From assembly GCF_007049795.1 (NCBI RefSeq), contig NZ_SCFY01000007.1, positions 157,275-221,274 of the forward strand: a stretch of DNA of 64,000 nucleotides, read 5' to 3'. Below the pieces are notes generated by a model that had not been told where the DNA came from, ran no database searches, and saw nothing but the letters and a program-made list of their open reading frames with translations. The DNA is from Ectopseudomonas mendocina. Lineage in GTDB: Bacteria; Pseudomonadota; Gammaproteobacteria; Pseudomonadales; Pseudomonadaceae. Made by a program: the position numbers and the translations under genes. Each line of letters starts with the position of its first letter. Position 1 is the first letter of the stretch. Shown here piece after piece: positions 43,972 to 52,273 of this stretch.

Positions 43972-45876
43972 GTGGCCTTTGATCAAAGCACGCGCAATCG
44001 GCTGCAAAAGCTGGTCAGCGATTGCCGCAAGCTGCTCAGTGAAGAGTTCAGCATCCAGTTGCAGCAAACCTATGGCATCGATCCCAATAGCGGCGAGGTA
44101 GCTGGCCTTGATCGGTTGACTCATCTGAGCGACCGGGATCGGCAGACCGCTGAGCTGCTGCGGGACACACTCGCGCACTACTTGGCCGTGGATGCGGATG
44201 ACAAGGCTCATCGCATCGCCGCCATTGATCGCATTATTCGCGAACAGGCCTTTACTGTGCTTAACCGCTTGGCCGCCTTGCTGATGATGGAGGCGCGCGG
44301 TCTGCTTGCTGCGGCTGTGGTTAGTCAGGGGCAGCAGTCCCAGGCCTTTGAGTTGTACAAGATGGTCTCCGGCAGTTCGTTGGGGGAAACCGGCGAGGCT
44401 TACCGTACCTTCCTGTTCAGCCTGTTTGATGAGTTCGCCATCGACTTGCCGGCATTGTTCGACCGCTATGCCGCTCAGGGGCGTTTGTTCCCGCGCGAGC
44501 CTGCCTTACTTGAAGTGTTGAATGCCCTGAATTACCACGAGATTCAGCCGCTGTGGGCCGAAGACGAAACCATTGGCTGGATCTACCAGTACTTCAACTC
44601 CAAGGAGGAGCGCAAAAAGATGCGCGATGCCAGCTCGGCACCGCGCAACAGTCGTGAGCTAGCAGTACGTAATCAGTTTTTTACCCCGCGCTATGTGGTT
44701 GAGTTTCTGGTTGACAACACCTTGGGGCGGATGTGGTTCAACGCCACGGGTGGGCAGACCGCGCTGCGCGAGCGTTGCCAGTACCTGCTGGTCAAGCCGG
44801 ATGAGCAGCCGCAGGCCAGTGTCCGCTTGCGTGACCCTCGCACACTCAAGCTTCTCGACCCAGCCTGTGGCTCCATGCACTTTGGTCTGTATGCATTCGA
44901 CCTTTTTTTGCAGCTCTATCAGGAAGCCTGGGATTGGGAGCAGGCCCATGGCCCCGGTTCTCTGGATGTTTCTACCCAGCCGAATGCTGGCCTGCTTCCC
45001 CTCTGTCAGACCTATGCTGACCGAGAGGCGTACCAACGCGATGTGCCGCGACTGATCGTCGAACACAACATCTACGGGGTGGACATCGACCCCCGCGCAG
45101 CGCAAATCGCCTCTTTGGCACTCTGGCTTCGCGCGCAGCGCGCCTGGCACGATGCGGGGGTCAAGGCACAACAGCGTCCAGATGTGGGGCGTGGTCATGT
45201 GGTGGCTGCTGTGGCCCCCCCGGCTGAGCGAGATCTTCGGCAGCAGTTCACCGCGACCCTCGATAAGCGCGACGGCGAGCTTTTTGAGAAGACACTTCAA
45301 CTGCTTAAAGGCTTGCCAGAGTTGGGTGTGCTGCTACAGGTAGAGAGAGAACTGCCTAGCTTGATTCGCCAGGTTTACGTTGGTGCTGGTACCGGCCTGT
45401 TTGCTGCTGAGGAGAATGAAAGCTGGGAGCAGGCTGAGTATCGCTTACGTACGGCACTGGTCGATTTTGCTCAAGAGACAAGATCAACTTATCAGGGGCG
45501 CTTGTTTGCTCAGGATGCCCTTGAGGGGCTTCGCCTGATAGATCTGTGCAGTGAAGTTTTCGATGTGGTGGTTATGAATCCGCCCTTCGGGGCGCTGGCT
45601 GCTAACACTAAGAACCAATTGGTTAAGGCCTACCCGCGCAGCAAGAATGACCTGTTGGCCATCATGGTGGAGCGTGGATTGGAGATGCTACGCAACGGCG
45701 GTCGATTGGGGAGTATAACTTCCAGAACAGGTTTCTATCTCTTTAGCTATGAAAAGTGGCGGGAGGGTGTGGTGCTTGGCTCCTCCACCCCAGAGATTTT
45801 TGCCGATCTTGGTCACGGTGTTATGGATGATGCAATGGTTGAGGCGGCTGCTTATGTTTTGGTGAAATCTTCATGA
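43972..45876 (+). CDS. pglX: BREX adenine methyltransferase PglX, N-terminal part (split gene)
   Basis: Starts at a GTG behind GGAGGA. The 634 residues hold the helical N-terminal region and the N6-adenine methyltransferase core: SAM motif DPACGSMHF (about 294-302) and catalytic NPPF (about 535-538), then 'SITSRTGFYLFSYEKWRE'. A full type I PglX has about 1,200 residues. The frame stops at TGA 45874-45876, just after 'DDAMVEAAAYVLVKSS', where full-length homologues continue. The following frame resumes the protein. Catalytic motifs are complete, but without the target-recognition part this piece alone should not be specific. Confidence 0.92.
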   Translation: MAFDQSTRNRLQKLVSDCRKLLSEEFSIQLQQTYGIDPNSGEVAGLDRLTHLSDRDRQTAELLRDTLAHYLAVDADDKAHRIAAIDRIIREQAFTVLNRLAALLMMEARGLLAAAVVSQGQQSQAFELYKMVSGSSLGETGEAYRTFLFSLFDEFAIDLPALFDRYAAQGRLFPREPALLEVLNALNYHEIQPLWAEDETIGWIYQYFNSKEERKKMRDASSAPRNSRELAVRNQFFTPRYVVEFLVDNTLGRMWFNATGGQTALRERCQYLLVKPDEQPQASVRLRDPRTLKLLDPACGSMHFGLYAFDLFLQLYQEAWDWEQAHGPGSLDVSTQPNAGLLPLCQTYADREAYQRDVPRLIVEHNIYGVDIDPRAAQIASLALWLRAQRAWHDAGVKAQQRPDVGRGHVVAAVAPPAERDLRQQFTATLDKRDGELFEKTLQLLKGLPELGVLLQVERELPSLIRQVYVGAGTGLFAAEENESWEQAEYRLRTALVDFAQETRSTYQGRLFAQDALEGLRLIDLCSEVFDVVVMNPPFGALAANTKNQLVKAYPRSKNDLLAIMVERGLEMLRNGGRLGSITSRTGFYLFSYEKWREGVVLGSSTPEIFADLGHGVMDDAMVEAAAYVLVKSS

Positions 45877-47786
45877 CAGTATTTTTAAGGCTTTTGGATA
45901 AAGAAAATAAAGCTGAGGCCACCAGTCTGGCTGTAGGAAAATATCGAGCAGGCTTGGAGGATGCTTGTCTTTTTGATGTTGACCCTCAAGATTTCTCTTT
46001 GGTGCCGGGCGCACCTTTTGCTTATTGGGCAACGCCTAAACTCAGGGACTGTTTTTCCAAAATCCCACAGTATGAAGGTGGTGAAAGAACTGCTCGTCAG
46101 GGGCTCTCAACGGCGGACGATTTCAGGTTTGTCCGCTGCTGGTGGGAGGTTTTGAGAAAGGAAAGCGAGTCTTTCTGCACTAACGACGAGGGCATAGTTT
46201 TAAATAGTAATAGATGGCACCCATTGCTCAAGGGTGGGGGTAGGTCATCATTTATTAATGAATTGGATTTGGTTATAAACTACTTTGAAGACGGCCTGGA
46301 GCTTAAGGCTTGGGTCTCTAGTCTTTATGGGAATACAGGTTGGTCAAAGAATGTTTTTAATACTGAGTTCTATTTTAGGGAGGGGTTTAGTTGGTCATTG
46401 CGGTCGAGTAGGTTTTCCCCGTCAGCTGTTCCGTCTGGATGTATTTTTACTGCTAGTAGATATCAGGCATTTTCAAAGAAAGAAGACCTTCCGTGGATAA
46501 TATCGCTTCTTAACTCAAGTGTTGCTTCTTTTTTACTAAGGATGTGTTCCGAGAATTTTGAGCGGCCTAAGTATGTTGTTGGAATTGTTTCTAGATTGCC
46601 TTTTCCTGACGTTTCGGATGAGCATAAGATGGCACTGGAAAGAATTTTTATCCAGGCTGCGCGCCTTAAGCTAAAAAGCTTGTCAGTTGTTGAGAATTCT
46701 CACTATTTTGAGTGGCCTAAAGTTATGGCCTCATCGGTTGATGATGATGTGGCTATATTGATTGATGAGGTTGATAGTATCGCAGCCAAAGAGTATGGGC
46801 TTTCAGCGGGTGACTGGAAGTGCATCCAGGAAATGATGCCATCAACTGAATATGACGAGTCAGATGATGATTCAGATTCAACAGAAGCAAGAGACTCAGC
46901 ATCATTTAAAGAATCATTACTGTCTTGGGGCGTAGGTGTTGCATTTGGTCGATTCGACTGGCGACTTGCCACTGGTGAGCGGTCTGTGACGCACCTGCTG
47001 GGGCCTTTTGATCCTCTTCCAGTTAAGTCCCCCGGGATGTTGCCGGACGGTGCCACACCTTTCCATCTGCACGCAGGAATTTTGGTTGATGATCAAGGGC
47101 ATCCTCACGACCTCGCTCGTTTAGTCGAGAAGGTGTTGGAAACCGTGGATGTGCCCGTACCGAATGATCTACTGCGTTGGCTGCAAAAGGACTTCTTCGA
47201 CTTCCACCTTAAACACTACTCCAAGAGTCGTCGCAAGGCCCCAATCTACTGGCCGTTGGCAACTGCCTCAGGGAACTACACGCTGTGGCTCTATTACCCA
47301 AGCCTAAGCGATCAAACACTGTTCACTGCTGTTAACGACTTCGTCGATCCCAAATTGGAAAATGTGCGTAAGGAGCTGCAATCGCTGCGTGATAAGGGAG
47401 CTAGCCGTAGCAAGCAGGACGAGAAGAATCTGGAGGCGCTAGCCAGCCTGGAGCACGAGTTGGCCGACCTGCGCGACAGCCTGTTGGAAATCGCTCCCAG
47501 CTATCGCCCCAACCACGATGATGGCGTTCAAATCACTGCCGCCCCGTTGTGGAAGCTGTTCCGCCACAAACCCTGGCAGAAGGTGCTGAAAGACACCTGG
47601 GCGAAGCTGGAAAAAGGCGACTACGACTGGGCGCACCTGGCGATGAACTACTGGCCTGATCGAGTGCGCGACAAGTGTGTCACCGACAAGTCGCTGGCTA
47701 TCGCTCACAACCTGGAACACCTCTATATCGAGCCTGAAATAGCGCCCAAGAAAGCGCGTGGGCGGGCGAAGAAACAGGATGTTTGA
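45873..47786 (+). CDS. pglX: BREX PglX, C-terminal part (target recognition and C-terminal domains)
   Basis: 637 residues beginning MTVFLRLLDKENK, where PglX homologues read on in one frame. The first 330 residues are the target-recognition region and are visibly AT-rich (about 45890-46900). The last 250 are conserved PglX sequence: 'LLRWLQKDFFDFHLKHYSKSRRKAPIYWPL', 'GNYTLWLYYPSL' and 'WAHLAMNYWPDRVRDKC'. The start overlaps the previous stop as ATGA, so either a one-base deletion split the gene or the two parts are made separately by coupled translation. The summed length, 1,271, fits one PglX. Confidence 0.9.
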   Translation: MTVFLRLLDKENKAEATSLAVGKYRAGLEDACLFDVDPQDFSLVPGAPFAYWATPKLRDCFSKIPQYEGGERTARQGLSTADDFRFVRCWWEVLRKESESFCTNDEGIVLNSNRWHPLLKGGGRSSFINELDLVINYFEDGLELKAWVSSLYGNTGWSKNVFNTEFYFREGFSWSLRSSRFSPSAVPSGCIFTASRYQAFSKKEDLPWIISLLNSSVASFLLRMCSENFERPKYVVGIVSRLPFPDVSDEHKMALERIFIQAARLKLKSLSVVENSHYFEWPKVMASSVDDDVAILIDEVDSIAAKEYGLSAGDWKCIQEMMPSTEYDESDDDSDSTEARDSASFKESLLSWGVGVAFGRFDWRLATGERSVTHLLGPFDPLPVKSPGMLPDGATPFHLHAGILVDDQGHPHDLARLVEKVLETVDVPVPNDLLRWLQKDFFDFHLKHYSKSRRKAPIYWPLATASGNYTLWLYYPSLSDQTLFTAVNDFVDPKLENVRKELQSLRDKGASRSKQDEKNLEALASLEHELADLRDSLLEIAPSYRPNHDDGVQITAAPLWKLFRHKPWQKVLKDTWAKLEKGDYDWAHLAMNYWPDRVRDKCVTDKSLAIAHNLEHLYIEPEIAPKKARGRAKKQDV

Positions 47787-49748
47787 ATGACAACCCAAGG
47801 ATTTGGCGCTCAGTTGCTGGATTTGCCGGCGATTTTTTCAGGAAATTTCTTCACTATTCCAGACTATCAGCGCGGGTATGCCTGGGAGAAGAAGCAGGTA
47901 GAAGAGCTTCTCAAGGATGTCGAGCATCTGATGAGTGACGGTGCGGCCCTGCGCCATTACACCGGCACGCTTGTCCTTGGCCGCCCGCTTGGGGAAGCTG
48001 AAGGCGAGTTTCATGTGGTGGATGGTCAGCAGAGGCTGACAACACTAGTCATCTTTCTCCGACAGCTTTACGAACGCTTGCCTGATGACCAAAAGTCCTC
48101 ATTTGCGGAGCTGTATCTGCAACGTGGTGATCTAGGTAATGAACGCTCGGTACTGCGCTTGAACTCGGACACTCGGACGTTTTTCGAGCGAGTAGTTCTG
48201 GTTGATGGCAATACTGAGCATTGCCCTATCAGCTTAGAGGCCCAGCAGCGGCTATTGGATGCCCGAAACCAAATAAGCAGCTGGCTGGACGAGCAGCTCA
48301 ATGCAGGCGTGGCGTTGCAGGCAATAAAGCAAACGCTTGAGCTGAGGCTTGGCTTCCTTGTATACGCCCCGAAAGAAGATGCCGAAACCGGAATCATGTT
48401 CGAGGTGATTAACAACCGAGGCAAGCCGCTCAGCGAGCTGGAGAAAGTCAAGAACTACCTGATTTACTGCTGTGTCAAGCTCTCGGCAAACACTCTTCGA
48501 GAGTCGATAGACCAAGACTGGTCAGAAATACTCAAGGCTCTCAACGTTTCCAAGAAAACCTCTTCAGGGGATGAAGGGGCGTTCCTTCGCTACTGCCTGG
48601 TAGTGCATTTCAAGCTCAATAAGACTGATAGCCAGTATGGGTATGACGAACTGAAGAAGCGAATTAGCCTTGATAGGCTGCTCGCTGAGCCTGAGTCGAA
48701 GAGTCAAGCGATAAAGCGCATTGCTGGTTTCGTAGCATTTATGAAAACGGCTGCACTTTGGTACCAGCGCCTCTATGGGCCAGTTCACCATGGTCTTGAG
48801 CAAGGGGTTATCGATGTGCTCGACCAAATTCGCGCTCAAGGCCGACACGCTTCAATTATGCCGCTTTTCCTGGCATTGGTGATCAAGCTCGGTGGCAAGG
48901 GCGAGCGATTACAGAAGTTGCTGCGCCTGCTTGAGATCTTGAATTTCAGGGTCTATATGGCGCGAAACATGACGGCCCGAAATGATACTGGCCAAGGGGA
49001 TTTATACTGGTATGCCGCGCGTTACTACCACGGCAACCTACTAAGCGAGGTTCCGTCTGAGTACTTGAAGATGGGGCGCGAGGCTATTGAGAGTAATGAG
49101 GATGCACTAGAGTTTTTCCTGGTGCGCTTTGTTCATGCTTACGCAGCTGAGGGGCGTTTCAAGGCATCGTTTACCCTGGATGCAGAAAGTCCAGATGATT
49201 TTTACAAGTGGGGCGGTCTGCGCTACTTCCTGATGAATTATGAGGCCAAGCTTCAGCCAAAGAAGACAATTCAGATTGATAAAATTCTGCTTTCAGTCAA
49301 CGGAAAGAAGACTGCTGATTATTTTTCTGTGGAGCATATCTGGGCAACCAAAAATAGAGTTGGCGACGGCGAGAATAATCGTAAGCAAGACTTGTATCAG
49401 CGTCGCCGGCTTGGCAATTTTGTGTTGCTTGAGCTTCGGTTGAATATTCAGGGCTGCAACGACGACCTGGAAGAAAAACTGGTTAAGTATTTGGCTAAAG
49501 GTGGAGATGAGCCGCCGACTGATCTACAGCAAGTCCGTAAAATGGGTATTGATGCTGCTGCTATTTTGAAGTCGATGGAGGGGCGTCAAAGGCGAATCAA
49601 TTTCTATCATGACCTCTATGATCAGCTGAATAACCGCCAAGAGCAGCGCTATATTGATTTTGCTGAGTCCAGATGGTCGCTCAAGGGCTTCTTGGGGAAT
49701 AAGAAGATCCTTAAAGAGTCGGCAGAAATGGTCGCAGAGGAAGCCTAA
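47787..49748 (+). CDS. DUF262/DUF1524 GmrSD-type restriction protein, BrxU-like
   Basis: A protein of 653 residues. The N-terminal DUF262 domain has 'IPDYQRGYAWEKKQ' (about 24-37) and 'VVDGQQRLTTL' (about 76-86), the nucleotide-binding and hydrolysis motif. The C-terminal DUF1524 region has the His-containing 'SVEHIWATK' (about 514) and 'RRLGNFVLLELRLN', the HNH-like nuclease pattern. Enzymes of this class are type IV restriction enzymes that cut modified phage DNA. A gene of this type (BrxU) sits between pglX and pglZ in the E. fergusonii pEFER BREX island, exactly as here. It starts right after the pglX stop and ends 1 bp into pglZ. Confidence 0.88.
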   Translation: MTTQGFGAQLLDLPAIFSGNFFTIPDYQRGYAWEKKQVEELLKDVEHLMSDGAALRHYTGTLVLGRPLGEAEGEFHVVDGQQRLTTLVIFLRQLYERLPDDQKSSFAELYLQRGDLGNERSVLRLNSDTRTFFERVVLVDGNTEHCPISLEAQQRLLDARNQISSWLDEQLNAGVALQAIKQTLELRLGFLVYAPKEDAETGIMFEVINNRGKPLSELEKVKNYLIYCCVKLSANTLRESIDQDWSEILKALNVSKKTSSGDEGAFLRYCLVVHFKLNKTDSQYGYDELKKRISLDRLLAEPESKSQAIKRIAGFVAFMKTAALWYQRLYGPVHHGLEQGVIDVLDQIRAQGRHASIMPLFLALVIKLGGKGERLQKLLRLLEILNFRVYMARNMTARNDTGQGDLYWYAARYYHGNLLSEVPSEYLKMGREAIESNEDALEFFLVRFVHAYAAEGRFKASFTLDAESPDDFYKWGGLRYFLMNYEAKLQPKKTIQIDKILLSVNGKKTADYFSVEHIWATKNRVGDGENNRKQDLYQRRRLGNFVLLELRLNIQGCNDDLEEKLVKYLAKGGDEPPTDLQQVRKMGIDAAAILKSMEGRQRRINFYHDLYDQLNNRQEQRYIDFAESRWSLKGFLGNKKILKESAEMVAEEA

Positions 49749-52270
49749 TGAGTATCCAGACGTTCATTCAACAGGAAATCTTTGCTCCGCGACTCGCGAA
49801 GCGTGGCGTGCTGGTGGTATACGACCCTGAGCGGCGCTACCGGGAAACCTGTCTTGCGCTGGCCGATGAGCGCTGTGAGGTAGTTGACGCTTCCGAGAGC
49901 AGCATTCTGAGCCGTGAGCAGGCGATCATAACGTTGCTGTCACTGGGCAAGGGGCAGGTCGACAGGTTGCTGGTATACGTTCCAGCCGCGCAGCCGCTGA
50001 CCGAGGAGGCCAAACAGGCTGACCCTTTTGCGGCGGTAGGTGTGTGTGGTGAGGTGTTCCCGGGCGGTGACAGCGATAGCTTCTTTAGCCTGTGCATAAA
50101 GGCCAAGCCAGATCAGACCATGGCGATCCGACAAATTTTTGAGTCAGATCCCAACCCGAGCTTTGCCGTGATAGACGCCGTCGGTGGCGGCCTTGGCTGG
50201 CCGAACCTGCGTGCCCTTCTCAAGGTAGAGTCGAGCCGCGACATCCTCTTTGCGCTGCTAGCGCCAAGTGCCCAACAAGAGTCTGCCCTTAAGGGGAGTG
50301 ATGCTTGGGTGAGCGAAGCGCGCGATCTGCTGAAGAACTCAATTGGGTTGTCTCTCAAGACGAAGGGTAAGACCTGGTCTTCTATTGCTACTGAGTTGTG
50401 GCGCTTCGTTTTGTTCAGCGAGTTTGTCTTTGATCTACCTGACCAGTTGCCGGCTGCGTTGGTCGACATTCCGCGTGCAGACACCATTGCCAGGGCCGTA
50501 ATTGAGGGGCTCTGTGACGACCTGCGCAATGATCGCCGCACCCAGGGCCTGTACATCGATAGAGCTGAGGAAATTGAGGAAGAGCTGGGGCTTATCGGAC
50601 ACTGTGCTCAGCTAGCTGACTTGGGACAGCGGGATACTTTCCCCTTCGAGGAGCGCACCTTCCTTAATCGTGCCATCTCCGCAATCTTGGCTGACGACAC
50701 CGACCAAGTGCGCAGGATTCTTGAACAGCACCAACGTTCTGTATGGACGGGGAAGGGCGAGAGCCGTGGGCAATGGGACTTGCTGCGTTCAGCGCTTGAC
50801 TTGATCCAGAGCTGTGATGATTTGGATCGTCAGTTGGGGGATCACACTCGTAGTCTGGAAACCCTGCTGGAGTTTTACGTGAGCTCACTGCGAGAGGTGG
50901 ATCGCCTACATCGTGAGTTCGAGCAGGCCGTCAGCGACTTCGAGTGGCAGGATACTGATGGTGTGATGACCTCAGTGAAGCAGCAAGCACGAAAGCAGTA
51001 CGGCAAATTGGCCGAGAAGGTTCAGCTGGTCTTCACCCGTCATTTGCAAAATAGCGGATGGCCGCTCCCAGGCTATCTCGCCAACGCAGATGTTTTTGAC
51101 CGGTTGGTTGCCCCTAGGCTGCAACAGAATGGCCGCAAGATCGCCTACCTGATGATTGATGCCCTTCGCTATGAGCTGGGTGTCGCCTTGGAGCGTCAGC
51201 TCGCCGAAGATGGCATTGTCGAGCTGAAAACAGCTCTGGCTCAGCTGCCCAGTGTGACGCCGGTTGGTATGGCCAGCCTATTGCCAGGTGCTGGTCAGCA
51301 GCTGTTCTTGCGCAATGCCGATCAGAGCATTGTGCCGATGCTGGGCGATCAGGTGGTCAACACTGTGGCGCAACGCATGGAGGTTATCAGGAAGCGCTAC
51401 GGTCAGCGGTTCGCCGAAGGAAGGCTTGAAGACTTTGTTCGGGATCGCATTGATTTTGATGCGGACATCGACCTGTTGGTGTTGCGCGCTGTGGAGATCG
51501 ATAGCCACTTCGAGAACCACCCTGATACCGCTCCCGCTGAAATCACTAATGCGTTACGGCGTATTCGTGTGGCGATCCATAAGCTTACCCAGCGTGGTTT
51601 CCATGAAGTCGTGATCGCAACTGACCACGGTTTTTTCATGAACAATCATGCTGGTGCCGGTGATGTGAGTTCAAAGCCATCTGGGGATTGGTTAGTCGTT
51701 CATGACCGGTGCGCACTGGGAGACGGCAGTGCCGATTCCAATCACCTGATTGTCAGCGCTGAAAAGTTGGGAATACGGGGCGACTTCGCCAAGTTCGCGG
51801 GGCCGCAGACGTTAGCGGCCTATCGCAATGGCCTGCTCTATTACCACGGTGGCGCATCGCTGCAAGAGTGCGTGGTGCCGGTTATCACCATGCTGCTGAA
51901 AGCCCAGGAACAGCCCAGTCTGAATAAGGCTGCCATCAACATCTCCTACAAGAACGGTGCAAAGCGCATTACTACGCGTGTTCCGGTGATCGATGTGGTC
52001 GTTGATGCTGCGGATATCTTCTCTACGGAGAGTGACTTCGAGATTCTGCTAGAAGCCCAGAACAGCAAGGGTGAGGTAGTAGGTGAGGCCAAGGCTGGTG
52101 GCGCTGTGAACCCAGCAACGGGTACGCTGACCCTCCAGGCAGGTGAGAAGGTACAGGTCACTCTGAAAATGCAGATGGAGTTCGAAGGCAAATTCAAGGT
52201 GAAGGCTCTGAACCCGAAGACTAATGCCATCTACAGCCAAATTGAGCTGGAAACGGACTACGCGGTGTAA
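49748..52270 (+). CDS. pglZ: BREX phosphatase-domain protein PglZ
   Basis: A protein of 840 residues, a typical length. After a long N-terminal helical region comes an alkaline-phosphatase-superfamily (PglZ) domain with 'IAYLMIDALRYELG' (about 466-480), 'SVTPVGMASLLPG' and the metal motif 'VIATDHGFFM' (about 621-630); a beta-sandwich-like C-terminus follows. PglZ is required for BREX methylation and defence, and metal-dependent nuclease or phosphodiesterase activity has been reported for family members. The start overlaps the stop of the preceding gene by 1 bp (TAATG). Confidence 0.95.
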   Translation: MSIQTFIQQEIFAPRLAKRGVLVVYDPERRYRETCLALADERCEVVDASESSILSREQAIITLLSLGKGQVDRLLVYVPAAQPLTEEAKQADPFAAVGVCGEVFPGGDSDSFFSLCIKAKPDQTMAIRQIFESDPNPSFAVIDAVGGGLGWPNLRALLKVESSRDILFALLAPSAQQESALKGSDAWVSEARDLLKNSIGLSLKTKGKTWSSIATELWRFVLFSEFVFDLPDQLPAALVDIPRADTIARAVIEGLCDDLRNDRRTQGLYIDRAEEIEEELGLIGHCAQLADLGQRDTFPFEERTFLNRAISAILADDTDQVRRILEQHQRSVWTGKGESRGQWDLLRSALDLIQSCDDLDRQLGDHTRSLETLLEFYVSSLREVDRLHREFEQAVSDFEWQDTDGVMTSVKQQARKQYGKLAEKVQLVFTRHLQNSGWPLPGYLANADVFDRLVAPRLQQNGRKIAYLMIDALRYELGVALERQLAEDGIVELKTALAQLPSVTPVGMASLLPGAGQQLFLRNADQSIVPMLGDQVVNTVAQRMEVIRKRYGQRFAEGRLEDFVRDRIDFDADIDLLVLRAVEIDSHFENHPDTAPAEITNALRRIRVAIHKLTQRGFHEVVIATDHGFFMNNHAGAGDVSSKPSGDWLVVHDRCALGDGSADSNHLIVSAEKLGIRGDFAKFAGPQTLAAYRNGLLYYHGGASLQECVVPVITMLLKAQEQPSLNKAAINISYKNGAKRITTRVPVIDVVVDAADIFSTESDFEILLEAQNSKGEVVGEAKAGGAVNPATGTLTLQAGEKVQVTLKMQMEFEGKFKVKALNPKTNAIYSQIELETDYAV

Positions 52271-52273
52271 ATC

